From CAVPLU01 sp964601325 (GTDB lineage: Archaea; Thermoproteota; Bathyarchaeia; 40CM-2-53-6), in assembly GCA_964601325.1 (NCBI GenBank), contig CAZRNA010000002.1, forward strand, positions 15,842-79,841: a DNA stretch of 64,000 nt, given 5' to 3'. The position numbers and the translations under genes were made by a program. Positions within the stretch are counted from its first letter, which is position 1. Every line of letters begins with the position of its first letter. This document shows, piece after piece, positions 8,166 through 18,217 of this stretch. The notes under the pieces are model-generated. The model did not search any database. It was given only the letters and a program-made list of their open reading frames with translations, and was not told where the DNA came from.

Positions 8166-9974
8166 TTAAGTCTTGGTCGACCGCGACCTCTCAATTGCCT
8201 TTCCAATGTCTGTGCGGGTTATGATTCCAACGATCACTCCTGCGTTGTTTGGGTCAACAACTGGAAGCCTTCCAACACTCCTTGCGATCATCTTTACCAG
8301 TGCTGAGAATAGGTCCTCGTCCGGATGCACGGTGGCGAGTTGCTCAGACATGACATTGCTGACATCCTTGCCAGGACGCTCTGAAGGTTCCACCTTGAGG
8401 ATGTCTGTACGGGTAATGATTCCGACTAGTCTTCCACCGGATATGACTGGTAACCCTCCTACATGATCCATCTCCATGAGATTCTGAGCGATCTCCAAAC
8501 TCGTCCTTGGGCCCACCGTGTGAACATTTCTCTGCATGACATCAGAAACTGTGATGTTCTTCAGCACTAGGGTTTCGTATTCCTCAAGATGTGCTGGGGA
8601 ATCCTCCAAGCTATCTACCTGATTTGCGAACACGCTCGCACTTCCTGACAACAGATATGCAACAACCACGGCGAGCATCGAAGGGGCGAGGAGATCGTAT
8701 CCGCCGGTCATTTCTGCAACCATGACGATGACGGCGAGAGGTGACTTTGCGGCGGCTCCAAAGAATGCCATCATTCCGACAATGGCGAAGTTCGATGGAT
8801 TAGTAACGCTTGCTGGGAACATCTGTTGAGCATAGTATCCGAAAGCTGCACCGATCAATCCTCCAGTCACAACACACGGACCGAAGATCCCTCCGCTACC
8901 ACCTGAACCTAGGGTGAATGACATCGCAAAGATTTCAGCGAAAACCCCGAGAATCATGAGTGTTACTGGGAAGAGCTGATAATCTTGATTGAGGGCGATC
9001 TGCGCCCAGCCGTATCCTACTCCAAGAACTGATGGAACAAAAATGCCGATCACTCCAACCGCCAGTCCGCCGATAGCCGGTTTCGTGAATTCGGGAACAT
9101 GGAGTTTCTCAAACAAACGCCGCAGACCATAGTACACGTAGAAAAGCAGGTGGGCAGACCCAGCGCATAGAACGCCCAGAAAGGCATAGAGGGGAAGCAC
9201 TTCTGGGTGAGTGTATATGATTGGACGAAGGCTGGCACTGAAGATTGGCTGCCAGCCAGTCACAAATCCGACGATGGAATAGCTTACAGTTGAAGCGATG
9301 AATCCAGGGATAAGTGCCTCAGCCTCGAAATCGTGCTTGTAGAAGACCTCACCGCTAAGAATTCCTCCAGCTAACGGAGCCTTGAAGATCGCAGCAATTC
9401 CGGCACCTAGACCAGCGGCTAGAGCGATCCTCCTCTCCTGTTCCGTGAGTCTCAACGCTTTAGCGAGCTGAGAGCCTGCTCCGGCTCCGATCTGGGCAAT
9501 TGGGCCTTCGCGGCCTGAGGTTCCGCCTGAACCTATGGTGATGGCTGATGTGAGGAGTTTGACGAGCGGCACGCGCCACCTGATAAGGGCGTGTTCATTG
9601 TGGAAAGCTCCGATTGCGGCATCGGTTCCAATACCCTTGGCCTCCGGCGCTAGCTTCGTGACTATCAGCCCGCTGACGAGTCCACCGAGTGTTGTGGAGA
9701 CGGGTATCAGCCAAGGTCGCTCGATCACAATAGTGCTCAGAGTGCGCACGGTCTCGCCGCCAGCTGATGGAGGCGTGTATCCAGCTATCGTCCCGAGGAA
9801 AACGCGCGTGAACAGGTCGATTCCCAGAATGAGTGCTAGGGCTCCGAGGCCAGCGGCTATTCCAATGGCGACGGAAAGCAACGTCCACCTTCTCAGATAC
9901 ACGAGGCCTCTCCGAATGTCCGAGCGAGGAACCAGATCGACCAGTCCACCCCATCTCCAAGAGCGGGTCTTCAC
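8166..9974 (-). CDS. ClC-type chloride channel or H+/Cl- antiporter with C-terminal CBS pair
   Basis: 602 residues. About ten or more membrane helices are followed by two CBS motifs (about 475-595). ClC signatures are visible: GSGGTSGREGP with the gating Glu at 156, then FKAPLAGGILSGE, GSGGSGGIFGPC and KSPLAVIVMVAEM. The CBS part has VMQRNVHTV, LVGIITRTDILKV and a second IVGIITRTDIGKA. It should move chloride or another anion across the cytoplasmic membrane, with nucleotide regulation through the CBS pair. The ATG at 9974 places the first helix at about residue 30. It is separated from the CDF-tail protein by 190 bp and probably transcribed on its own. Confidence 0.93.
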   Translation of the reverse strand: MKTRSWRWGGLVDLVPRSDIRRGLVYLRRWTLLSVAIGIAAGLGALALILGIDLFTRVFLGTIAGYTPPSAGGETVRTLSTIVIERPWLIPVSTTLGGLVSGLIVTKLAPEAKGIGTDAAIGAFHNEHALIRWRVPLVKLLTSAITIGSGGTSGREGPIAQIGAGAGSQLAKALRLTEQERRIALAAGLGAGIAAIFKAPLAGGILSGEVFYKHDFEAEALIPGFIASTVSYSIVGFVTGWQPIFSASLRPIIYTHPEVLPLYAFLGVLCAGSAHLLFYVYYGLRRLFEKLHVPEFTKPAIGGLAVGVIGIFVPSVLGVGYGWAQIALNQDYQLFPVTLMILGVFAEIFAMSFTLGSGGSGGIFGPCVVTGGLIGAAFGYYAQQMFPASVTNPSNFAIVGMMAFFGAAAKSPLAVIVMVAEMTGGYDLLAPSMLAVVVAYLLSGSASVFANQVDSLEDSPAHLEEYETLVLKNITVSDVMQRNVHTVGPRTSLEIAQNLMEMDHVGGLPVISGGRLVGIITRTDILKVEPSERPGKDVSNVMSEQLATVHPDEDLFSALVKMIARSVGRLPVVDPNNAGVIVGIITRTDIGKAIERSRSTKT

Positions 9975-10192
9975 CTAGCCAGAGGGCCGTATCAACCTAA
10001 TTCTCTTGCTCTCCCTCGTCGAAATGACATTCGAGATGGCAATCTTGAGAATGAAAAAGGGAATGGTTGGAGATTCTCCTCAACCCGTTCGTCCCACTGT
10101 TCGTGGGCCGCGTGGCACAGGCGCCTAGGAGAATGTGACAAGACGAGCTGGCGGTTTCTCCCGAACGTCGAGAACAGAAGAAGACTAGGGGA

Positions 10193-10348
10193 CTAGACTT
10201 TTTCTTTCTTGAGTTCTTCGATTCGTTCAGCGACGCCAGCAGCTTCTTGATCTAGGTAATCCTTGTACTCTTCTAGTCGCTTGATCTTCTCTTCGCGTGT
10301 CAGAAACCTGCGTCCATACTCGTATCCAAATCCGCAGCATTCATCCAT
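10193..10348 (-). CDS. 51-residue cysteine-pair small protein with strong SD
   Basis: A short gene: ATG 10348-10346, TAG 10195-10193. The peptide begins MDECCGFGYEYGRRFLTREEK and continues as a charged amphipathic helix (IKRLEEYKDYLDQEAAGV, then ERIEELKKEKV). A perfect GGAGGTG Shine-Dalgarno lies at 10361-10355, seven bases before the ATG, which strongly supports translation. An N-terminal Cys/Gly/aromatic stretch followed by an R-R/F-F/L-T-x-E-E-K and a coiled-coil helix is a layout I recall from small conserved archaeal proteins of unknown function. The adjacent Cys pair may bind metal on dimerisation. It lies between the ClC gene and a winged-helix regulator. Confidence 0.65.
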   Translation of the reverse strand: MDECCGFGYEYGRRFLTREEKIKRLEEYKDYLDQEAAGVAERIEELKKEKV

Positions 10349-10618
10349 AGATTTCACCTCCATCTCATTTCATAGTGGAATGAACGGATCGCGTGGTCTT
10401 CCCAGTGGCTCGGGGTCTGGCTCTATTGGCTCCCAAGCCCTCAATGTGCCGAACCTCCGGCCGCTACAGATTGCTGATGCCATAATCGGTCTGTATCTCA
10501 TGTTTACTCGCTGAGAAACAGTAGGGCGCAGGCGAAGCATATTGACTGGGGATTGCGTAACCCGGTCACAGTCCTGTCCTTGAGCGGAAGGGACTCTCGG
10601 GGTGCGAAGAATAAGCGC

Positions 10619-11215
10619 TCAGCTCAAGATCTCATGGTTTGGCGGAAGCGAGTTCTGTTTTGTGACGAAATCGAAGAGCTCGAAGGCCGACCTGATGGCT
10701 CGCTCCTCGTCCGTTCTCGATCGGTACAGTACGTTTATCGTAAGAGTGTTCCTGAATATTCTGGCTCGCAGTTGGATACGCCCATCCTCAGTTATCCAGC
10801 TCAAGGCGGCGCCGGATGGGGTCTGCGAATATCCGAGCCAACGAAAATCGGCGAACCATCTTCCCTTCAGAGTGTTCAAAACAACGCTCACGTCCGTCGT
10901 GATAGGAAGATGGGCTGTGACCACTTGTGTTTCAATGGGCGTTACTTCGGCCACATAGTCCATATGGGGAGTGTTGAGTTTGGCGTTGATTCGGTATCCG
11001 TCGTGTGTTTTCTCAACGAGATTCTCCTCTTCAAGACGGTCGAGCGTTCTAGAAAGCATCTCTTGATGGAACCCGAGCTTTCTGCGCAGTCCCTGGAATG
11101 AGTACGTCGCCTTCTGATCTTCAGAAAGTGCGGAAAGCACCTCACGCTGACGATAATCAAGGTCATCTCCAACGCGGAGTCCACACAGTTCGAAATCTTG
11201 GCTTGCACTCATCAC
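10619..11215 (-). CDS. Winged-helix transcriptional regulator
   Basis: 198 residues. The N-terminal half (about 20-75) is a winged helix: YRQREVLSAL, then SFQGLRRKLGFHQEMLSRTLDRLEEENLVEK, where the second stretch is the helix-turn-helix and the start of the wing. The C-terminal 110 residues are predicted beta-rich (VVTAHLPITTDVSVVLNTLKG, RWFADFRWLGY) and are not a family I recognise. They probably bind a ligand or mediate dimerisation. The gene is preceded by a TATA-like box 33 bp before the ATG. Archaeal MarR/ArsR-like regulators have this size; the target genes are not evident. Confidence 0.65.
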   Translation of the reverse strand: MMSASQDFELCGLRVGDDLDYRQREVLSALSEDQKATYSFQGLRRKLGFHQEMLSRTLDRLEEENLVEKTHDGYRINAKLNTPHMDYVAEVTPIETQVVTAHLPITTDVSVVLNTLKGRWFADFRWLGYSQTPSGAALSWITEDGRIQLRARIFRNTLTINVLYRSRTDEERAIRSAFELFDFVTKQNSLPPNHEILS

Positions 11216-11243
11216 AAGGTCGAAACAGTAGGAATGAAGCGCC

Positions 11244-11252
11244 CTATATATT
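11244..11252 (-). promoter_or_regulatory. TATA-like box of the winged-helix regulator
   Basis: AATATATAG on the minus strand, centred about 33 bp before the ATG at 11215. This spacing fits an archaeal promoter with a very short leader. No experimental start site is available. Confidence 0.4.
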
Positions 11253-11481
11253 GACTAAGTAAGCACTCATGAAGAATCTGAAGTCACCAGTCATATGTCT
11301 CTCCAACTGATTTGCATGTTCGCTTACGCTTCTTCGAAGACTCAACCATCACCATATCGCTCTTGAATGGATCGTTGCGCTTTCCGATTTCGATCTTCGT
11401 GGTGTCTTTGTGCTTGTTTAGGACCTACCGGCTGACCTGCCCTCGTTCTAGCTGGCCCAAAGGATAAATCAAGCGCATTCG

Positions 11482-12483
11482 ATGCTGCGCTTGTATGTGA
11501 CGGTCATGTCCCATACAGATCTTGCGGGCAAGGTTCTAGTGACCGGAGCGGCAGGATTCATCGGCAGCCATCTCTGTAGAAGGCTCGTTGCCAATCGAGT
11601 GCAGGTTCGAGCTCTGGACAATTTAAGCACCGGCACAGAGGCGAACATCGCAGACATCATGCATGACGAGCTTTTCGAATTTACTCTAGGTGACGTTCTA
11701 AAGCAAAAGCAAGTGGAGAGCCTGTTGGATGGCTGCACGGCTGTGTTTCACTTGGCCGCGAATCCCGAGGTGAGGGCGGCGCTGAGCGACGGGGAGATTG
11801 ACTTCGAGCAGAATCTCCGAAGCACTCACATGCTCCTCGAAGCACTGAGAGCGAAGGCCTGGTGCGGCACCCTCGTCTTCACTTCGACATCAACTGTATA
11901 CGGAGACGCCACGCAGCTGCCGACGCCGGAGAACTACGGGCCTCTCGTGCCGATCTCGATGTATGGCGCGACCAAGCTGGGTTGCGAGGCGCTCATAACC
12001 GCTTACAGCCATCTGCTAGGCTTGAGGGCTCTGATCTTTCGCTTCGCGAATGTAGTCGGGCCCGGCAGCGGACACGGCGTCATACATGATTTCCTGACGA
12101 AGCTTCAACAAAACCCGGCAAAACTCGAAGTCTTAGGCGATGGGACGCAGACGAAATCCTACATCTACATCGACGATTGTATCGACGCATTCATCCATGC
12201 AACAAAGCACGGCAATGAGAACCCAGGGATCTACAACATTGGCACAGACGATCAAACGGATGTCAAAACAATAGCCAGCATCGTTATCGAAGAGTTGGGC
12301 CTGAGAGATGTTCAGATCAGCTTCAAGCCCGGCCCTGAAGGGAGAGGCTGGCCCGGCGATGTGAAGCGCATGCTCCTCGATGTCTCAAAACTGCGTACAC
12401 TTGGTTGGTCTCCACGCTGTCGCAGCACGGACGCCGTACAGAAAGCCACAGAGCAACTGGCCAAGGAACACAGAAACAGATAG
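11482..12483 (+). CDS. NAD-dependent sugar epimerase/dehydratase (extended SDR, GalE-like)
   Basis: 333 residues. The Rossmann motif is VTGAAGFIGSHL (about 20-31), and the catalytic pair is Tyr161 and Lys165 in YGATK, with the Ser/Thr of TSTSTVYG upstream. RFANVVGPG and the late SYIYIDDCIDA are typical of UDP-glucose 4-epimerase and dTDP-glucose dehydratase relatives. It should epimerise or dehydrate a nucleotide sugar for glycan or lipid glycosylation; the exact substrate is unknown. ATG 11506 (MSHTDLAGKVLVTG) is a shorter and more family-like start than 11482. It stands alone between divergent or convergent genes. Confidence 0.85.
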   Translation: MLRLYVTVMSHTDLAGKVLVTGAAGFIGSHLCRRLVANRVQVRALDNLSTGTEANIADIMHDELFEFTLGDVLKQKQVESLLDGCTAVFHLAANPEVRAALSDGEIDFEQNLRSTHMLLEALRAKAWCGTLVFTSTSTVYGDATQLPTPENYGPLVPISMYGATKLGCEALITAYSHLLGLRALIFRFANVVGPGSGHGVIHDFLTKLQQNPAKLEVLGDGTQTKSYIYIDDCIDAFIHATKHGNENPGIYNIGTDDQTDVKTIASIVIEELGLRDVQISFKPGPEGRGWPGDVKRMLLDVSKLRTLGWSPRCRSTDAVQKATEQLAKEHRNR

Positions 12484-12585
12484 TCGCTCGCGTCGAAAAT
12501 CAGATGAAGTCTTTCCTCACCCTGTTCCGGCGGCTGCATCTTACGCGAGCCGTGTCCTATCTTCTGATTGGATCCATTCTTCGTG

Positions 12586-13059
12586 CTAGTGAGCTTTTCG
12601 CGCCGATCGTTTTGCGGCAGACTGCTCTACTTCTCTGGCTCGTGTTTCTATGAAGTCCGCGAATTTTTGCTCGCTGTATTTTCCGGCTTCTTCTTGTTTC
12701 TGCAGGTGCTCTTTGACAGTTGTGAGGAGCTTCGGTATATCTATGGGTTTGATCACGTAACCGTCGGCGCCCTTGTTCAGTGCTTCTATGGCGTTTTGAA
12801 GTGATGGGTAGCCTGTGACGATTATCTTGATCATCTTTGGTGTTGTCTCTTTCATGGCTTTGAGGAGCTCTGTTCCTTCCATGTCGGGAAGGCGGATGTC
12901 TATGAGGGCGAGGTTGTAGAACCTGATACTGGATTTCTCGATTGCTTCTTTGCCAGTTTTGGCAGTGTCGACCTTGTAGCCCTCCAGTCTAAGTGCTTCA
13001 GCAATTGAGTTGAGGACTACCTCGTCATCATCGATGACCAGGATGCTCTTCTTCTCCAA
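12586..13059 (-). CDS. Single-domain response regulator (receiver)
   Basis: 157 residues: a CheY-like receiver (1-122) plus a charged C-terminal helix. Acidic pocket Asp10-Asp12, phospho-acceptor Asp54 in ALIDIRLPD, switch Thr in IVTGYP, and Lys104 in VIKPID are all present. There is no DNA-binding output domain, which is common in archaeal receivers. The start is TTG 13059, one base after the stop of the large histidine kinase, so the two are a coupled kinase/receiver pair. The receiver probably takes phosphate from that kinase and acts by protein contact. The C-terminal about 35 residues are helical and basic. Confidence 0.9.
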   Translation of the reverse strand: MEKKSILVIDDDEVVLNSIAEALRLEGYKVDTAKTGKEAIEKSSIRFYNLALIDIRLPDMEGTELLKAMKETTPKMIKIIVTGYPSLQNAIEALNKGADGYVIKPIDIPKLLTTVKEHLQKQEEAGKYSEQKFADFIETRAREVEQSAAKRSARKAH

Positions 13060-13060
13060 C

Positions 13061-16000
13061 CTAACTCGCCACCTCCTTCCTGCCTCGCGGCAACTTGATG
13101 GTGAATGTAGTGCCTTTCCGCGGCTTGCTCTTAACGGTGATTGTGCCGCCCTGAGCCTCCACGAGTCGTTTGCAGACAGCTAACCCCAGTCCTTGGCCCT
13201 TGGCCTTAGTGGTGAAGAACGGACTGAACATCCTAGCCAAGTTCTTTCTTGGTATGCCCGCACCCGTATCCTCAACAGTAATGATGGTTGAATCTCCCTT
13301 GCTGCGCGCTCGTATTGTCAGCTTCCCCTTTTTCGGCATGGCCTGGATCGCGTTCATGCCTAGATTCGTAAGCGTTCGCCTCATCAAGGTGGGGTCAATC
13401 ATGACATTCTCTGCGGGCCTCTCTATTCCTACGGCAACCTTGACGGCTTCAGGTATCTTGATCGTTGAGAGTGTCTGCCTGATCAGGTTTGGCAGGTTGG
13501 TTTCAGTGAGCTTGGGCGCTAGGGGTTGAGAGTAGTCCTGCAAGTCAGAGACAATCTTGTCCATGTACGTGATCTGTTCTTGAATAGTGTCAAGCAGAGA
13601 TTCTGCAGCCTTTCTGTCCGCAGCCTTTCTAGACTCCAAGTTCCTCTTCGCCAGATAGACGATTCCAGATATTCCCTGCAAGGGATTGCGGAGGTCGTGA
13701 CCCACCATCGCCGTAGTCTCTCCGATAGTAGCTAGCCGCTGAGACTTCACAAGCTCTTCCTCCAAGCGTTTGCGTTCTGTGACATCGGTCCAATATCCAT
13801 TGACCTCGATCGCCTTGCCGTCGGTATCATGGACCACATTCGCTTCTTCGCGTATCCACCGATAAGCTCCATTCTTGCACAGAAATCTGTACTCGAACGT
13901 GTGGTGTCCTTCCTTCCAGAGACGCGGAATCTCAGTCAGAACACGGCACACATCCTCAGGCGGAACATGACGCTCCCAGAACTCGGGATGACCCACGAAT
14001 TCCTGTGGCTCGAAGCCAAGCATTGAAACGACTCTTCCGCTGACGTAGGTCAGGACAAAATCGGAGTGGTCTGCGAGAGGCTTGGCCGCATAGATTACAG
14101 CAGGATTCGACGTTACGACATATTCCAGCCGCTCTCTTGCCGCTCGAAGCTCTTCCGTCATCCTTCTGCCCACAGTCATGTCTGTCCAGTAACCAATGAC
14201 TTCCAGTGGCTTACCTGCCGCGTCGCGGACCAGATACGCTTCCTCACGCAACCATCGTTCTTTCCCGTCCTTGTGGAGAAAGCGATACTCGACATCAAGG
14301 TGCCCGGTCTTCCATAGACGCTGGACAGCAGTAAGGTATCGACTGTAGTCATCAGGGTTGACGCGATGCTCCCATACTTCCGGATGATTGATGAATTCGT
14401 CAGGCTTGAAGCCGGTTAGTTCAGCCGTTCTCTTGCTCATGTATGTCGCGTCATAATCTGAGAGATCCGGCCGAGGTCTGCCCGTAAATATCACAGCCGG
14501 GTTCGAACTGATCACATACTCGAGTCGCTCCCTAGCCGAACGAACCTCCGTTGTCCTCTCATTCACCAGACTTTCCAGATGTAGCGAGTACTGCCTAAGC
14601 TCTTCTTCCAACCGTTTGCGATCAGTGACATCCTGGTAAACCGCAACGAGTTCGCCGGAAGGTAGCTTGTACACGTAGTTCTCCCTCCAGCCCACTATTC
14701 GCTTGTCCTTGTAGATCCCTGCGGGCAGATGCTCAGGCTTCCCTGTCTTCCAGACTCTCTGGAAAACCTGGAAAAGCCCGAGATCCTTCACGCCCGGAAA
14801 AACCTTGACGACACTTCTGCCGATCACATCCTCACTCTTGACCTTCTCTATCCGCTCCGCGGCTTCATTGAAATCTTTGAACACGAAGTCGTTTCCTTGA
14901 TCCACGGCCTCATAGACGGATACGGCGTCACCCATGCTCCGGAACATCATCCTGTATCGCTCTTCACTCTCCTTAAGCGCCGTCTCCATTCGCTTGCGTT
15001 CCGTGACATCTCGAGCGATGCCCTGAAGTCCAGCCAGCTTTCCGTCCTTCAAGATCGGCGAACCGGCGAACTCAAGGCGGACTGTTGAACCATCTTTCTT
15101 CAGGATGTTGGTTTCACCGCTAGTGGCCACGTCTCCTTTGACTGCTTCGCTAAGGATTCGGATCCAATTCGATTTCTCGGATTCTGGTAGGAACTTCTGG
15201 AATGAAGCTCCGAGCAGCTCCCTCTGGCTATATCCTGTGATTCTCTCAACTGCCGGAGAAGCATACGTGATACTCCCCTCCAAATCTACCATGAATATTG
15301 GGTCGAAGCTTCTCTCAGCAATGCCTCGGAACCTCTCCTCAGACTCCTCAAGGGCTTCTTCTGTTCGCGTACGCTCGACTGCGATGGTGGCGTGGTTTGC
15401 GAAGAGCATGAGCATCTCAAGATCAGCCTGGGTGAAGCGTCGGGCTTTCGATTCCTCCATGACGTGGATTATGCCTATCACGCGATCTTGCCAGATCATA
15501 GGTGCGCTAAGCAGTGCTGAAAAGGGCCTTTCCTTTTCGTAGACCTCGGCTCGTCCCTCCCACAAACGATAATCATTCACCATGAGCGGTTTCCCAGTCT
15601 CAGCAACGCGGCCGGCAGCGCCTTCACCGTACTTGAGCACAACGCCTCGATAGTCGTGAGGCGTGTTGTAGCTCACCACGCAACGAGCCTCATGCCTCTC
15701 AGGATCGCATAGGTACATGCCTCCACTTTTGGCTTCCAGCAGCCTCACTGCTCGTTCAACAATCCTCTCAAGGAGCGTTGACAGATCGTAGGGAGCGGTA
15801 ATGTCGAGGACGGTCGCCTGAAGCGTACCCAGCTCTTCCGCACGACTCCGAAGAGCCTCGATCTGCTCAAGCCTAGCGATGGCTGAGGAGACATGCATCG
15901 CGAGGGTTTCGAGGAGAACTTGATCGGACTCAGTGAACGCTCCAAGCTGGGCGCTCTCGACATTCAAGACCGCTACCACCGAGCCGTTCACGACCACCGG

Positions 16001-18217
16001 AACAGCCAGCTCTGAGAGCATCTGAACCGGTTGTCCGCTGGGAGATTTCGTTCTGGTGTCCACAAAGGCGGGCTCGCTCCTTGTGTCGGAGATTCGGATC
16101 GCCTCCTTGGTTCTTGCCACCCTCACGATAACGCCCGGCCCATCCAACGACAAGGGCTCAAGTGAAGCTGGTATGCCTCTCGCTTCCCTGATCCGAAGGA
16201 AGCCATCCTTGACCTCTTCGAATCCTGCGTAGTGGAAACCGAGCGTATACTCCATGGCGTCCAAGGTTGAGGTGACTACCTCGTCAATGCTATTCTCCGC
16301 GCCGAGTTGTACGGAATGCTTGTGAATGGCATCGAGTTTCTCCCCAGTCCGCTTGCTCTCAGTGATGTCTTCTTGGACCGACACCCAGATTCTTCCGTAC
16401 TCGGAGGATTCTAGCACCGAAGTGCTGACTCGGCACCAGAAAAGCGCCCCGTCTTTCTTGACGTTGTGGATCTCTCCGACCCATGCGCCAGATTCATTCA
16501 GGCTCGTCTCGATCTCTCGTACGATATCCTCAGGGCTCTTCCCTTTCACCGGAGCGTTCACTAATGCTATGTTCTTGCCAATCAATTCGCCTGGGTCGTA
16601 ACCGAAGATCTGCTCGAACCGCGGGTTGGCGTAGACGATCACGCCGTCGCTGGCTCGGGTAAGAACAACGCCCTCAAACATGTTCTCCGTGATTTCGCTT
16701 TGAAGTCGGAGCTTCTGCTCAGCCAGCTTTCGCTCTGTAATATCGCGTCCATAGAAGTTGACGTGGCCTGCTTCGACGATTGGCTTGACGAGAAACGTGT
16801 AGCATCTGTCACCAGACTCGATATCCAAGTTTCTACTTTGCCCGGTGGAAAGGACTTCAGTGACCAAGTTGCACCATAATTCGGGAGCGGTTTGCCCGGG
16901 TTCACAGTTCCATTCCTGCAATAGTGTCTTGCTCGCCCGGTTTGCGATGAGAACCTTGCCACGCCTATCCAGACGCAGGATAGGGTTCGGATTCTCAGAG
17001 GGAAACTTGGCTAGGCTTTTGATATCGTCTTCCATGCGTTTGCGTTCGGTTATGTCCTGCACAGTGCCGAATAGCTTGACGACCCGACCGTGCACATCCT
17101 TCACAGGGCGCATTGTGGCTGAATAGAATACGTGTCTCCCGTTGGGCAACTCGGCTTCAAGGTCGTATCTGAAATCTGTCCCTTCAGCAATGGCGCGGCG
17201 TGCATATTCGCGCAGCCGAAACGCCTGTTCCGGAGAGTAGTACGTGGCTTCTTCCTCGGCAGTGGGTGGACCCAGCGCAGGATCACGTTCGTAGAGCTTG
17301 TACGTCTCGTCGGACCACGCGATTCTCCCGCTTTCAACTTCGAATTCCCAGCTTCCGATGCGTCCTAATGCTTGAGCATCCTTCAGCCTCCCCTCACTCT
17401 CCCGCAGTTTCTCATCCATTCTCTTGCGTTCGGTGACATCGCGCACCAATCCGGTGACGCCGATTATCTCTCCATGAGCATCGCGGTGCGGACCATAGAT
17501 GCCAGAAACCCATCCTGACTTGCATGTCCCGGGAACATGGAACTGAGTATCGGGAGAAGCCACGGTCTCCCCCAGAAGAGCCCTCTTGAGCAACAGATCG
17601 ACGCCTTGTTGGTGTAGATGGGGGAACAATTCGAGAGCGTTCTTGCCCAAGACCTTCTCTGCAGGCATACCCGTCAGTTCTTCCATGAACCTGTTCCAGA
17701 CACGATAGTTCAGGTCTTGGTCGTAGACGATAATTCCTTCGCGCGCCCCAGAGATGATCGCTCTGTTGAATTGATGCGCCTCTTTTAGCGCCTCTTCAGC
17801 TCGCTTGCGTTCACTGATGTCGCGTGAGCCGATGACGCTACCTAACATCTGGCCCTTCTCATCATAGAGGATATTTGCGAGATTCTCAAGCCAAATATAG
17901 TGACCGTCGGCATGTCTATAACGACATTCAAGTCTCCCACCAGTCCACAATCGGCCAGTGGATATTGCTCTCTGGACTGTCTCTCTCACAGTGGCAAGGT
18001 CTTCGGGATGTACGCGATCAAAAAGAGACTTGCCTACCAAGTCCTTAGGATCGTATCCCAGAACAGTCTTAGCTGATGAGCTGGCATACCTGCAGACCCC
18101 CTGAAGATCAGTCTCAACCACCATGTCCAACATATTCTCAGTGATCCGCCGCAAACGTTCCTCGCTCTCCCTCAGCGCGTCCTCCGCTTTCCTATGTTCC
18201 GTGATGTCGTCAACCAT
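13061..18217 (-). CDS. Giant soluble histidine kinase with nine PAS and two GAF domains
   Basis: 1718 residues with no membrane segment. Order read from the sequence: PAS1 (about 20-140), PAS2 (145-275), PAS3 (275-395), PAS4 (400-505), PAS5 (505-630), GAF1 (630-795), GAF2 (795-955), PAS6, PAS7, PAS8, PAS9, then HisKA and HATPase to the end. Eight PAS units finish with a D-I/V-T/S-E/D-R-K-R-like PAC linker. The kinase core has the H-box VGHDLRNPL (His about 1507), N-box NLGMNAIQAM, G1 DTGAGI, F FSPFFTTKA and G2 GQGLGLAV, so it should be active. PAS8 and PAS9 are clear duplicates. The protein opens with MVDDITEHRKAEDAL, itself a PAC ending, which suggests loss of an earlier PAS. It overlaps the upstream gene by 8 bp and precedes the receiver by one base. 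Confidence 0.93.
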   Translation of the reverse strand: MVDDITEHRKAEDALRESEERLRRITENMLDMVVETDLQGVCRYASSSAKTVLGYDPKDLVGKSLFDRVHPEDLATVRETVQRAISTGRLWTGGRLECRYRHADGHYIWLENLANILYDEKGQMLGSVIGSRDISERKRAEEALKEAHQFNRAIISGAREGIIVYDQDLNYRVWNRFMEELTGMPAEKVLGKNALELFPHLHQQGVDLLLKRALLGETVASPDTQFHVPGTCKSGWVSGIYGPHRDAHGEIIGVTGLVRDVTERKRMDEKLRESEGRLKDAQALGRIGSWEFEVESGRIAWSDETYKLYERDPALGPPTAEEEATYYSPEQAFRLREYARRAIAEGTDFRYDLEAELPNGRHVFYSATMRPVKDVHGRVVKLFGTVQDITERKRMEDDIKSLAKFPSENPNPILRLDRRGKVLIANRASKTLLQEWNCEPGQTAPELWCNLVTEVLSTGQSRNLDIESGDRCYTFLVKPIVEAGHVNFYGRDITERKLAEQKLRLQSEITENMFEGVVLTRASDGVIVYANPRFEQIFGYDPGELIGKNIALVNAPVKGKSPEDIVREIETSLNESGAWVGEIHNVKKDGALFWCRVSTSVLESSEYGRIWVSVQEDITESKRTGEKLDAIHKHSVQLGAENSIDEVVTSTLDAMEYTLGFHYAGFEEVKDGFLRIREARGIPASLEPLSLDGPGVIVRVARTKEAIRISDTRSEPAFVDTRTKSPSGQPVQMLSELAVPVVVNGSVVAVLNVESAQLGAFTESDQVLLETLAMHVSSAIARLEQIEALRSRAEELGTLQATVLDITAPYDLSTLLERIVERAVRLLEAKSGGMYLCDPERHEARCVVSYNTPHDYRGVVLKYGEGAAGRVAETGKPLMVNDYRLWEGRAEVYEKERPFSALLSAPMIWQDRVIGIIHVMEESKARRFTQADLEMLMLFANHATIAVERTRTEEALEESEERFRGIAERSFDPIFMVDLEGSITYASPAVERITGYSQRELLGASFQKFLPESEKSNWIRILSEAVKGDVATSGETNILKKDGSTVRLEFAGSPILKDGKLAGLQGIARDVTERKRMETALKESEERYRMMFRSMGDAVSVYEAVDQGNDFVFKDFNEAAERIEKVKSEDVIGRSVVKVFPGVKDLGLFQVFQRVWKTGKPEHLPAGIYKDKRIVGWRENYVYKLPSGELVAVYQDVTDRKRLEEELRQYSLHLESLVNERTTEVRSARERLEYVISSNPAVIFTGRPRPDLSDYDATYMSKRTAELTGFKPDEFINHPEVWEHRVNPDDYSRYLTAVQRLWKTGHLDVEYRFLHKDGKERWLREEAYLVRDAAGKPLEVIGYWTDMTVGRRMTEELRAARERLEYVVTSNPAVIYAAKPLADHSDFVLTYVSGRVVSMLGFEPQEFVGHPEFWERHVPPEDVCRVLTEIPRLWKEGHHTFEYRFLCKNGAYRWIREEANVVHDTDGKAIEVNGYWTDVTERKRLEEELVKSQRLATIGETTAMVGHDLRNPLQGISGIVYLAKRNLESRKAADRKAAESLLDTIQEQITYMDKIVSDLQDYSQPLAPKLTETNLPNLIRQTLSTIKIPEAVKVAVGIERPAENVMIDPTLMRRTLTNLGMNAIQAMPKKGKLTIRARSKGDSTIITVEDTGAGIPRKNLARMFSPFFTTKAKGQGLGLAVCKRLVEAQGGTITVKSKPRKGTTFTIKLPRGRKEVAS

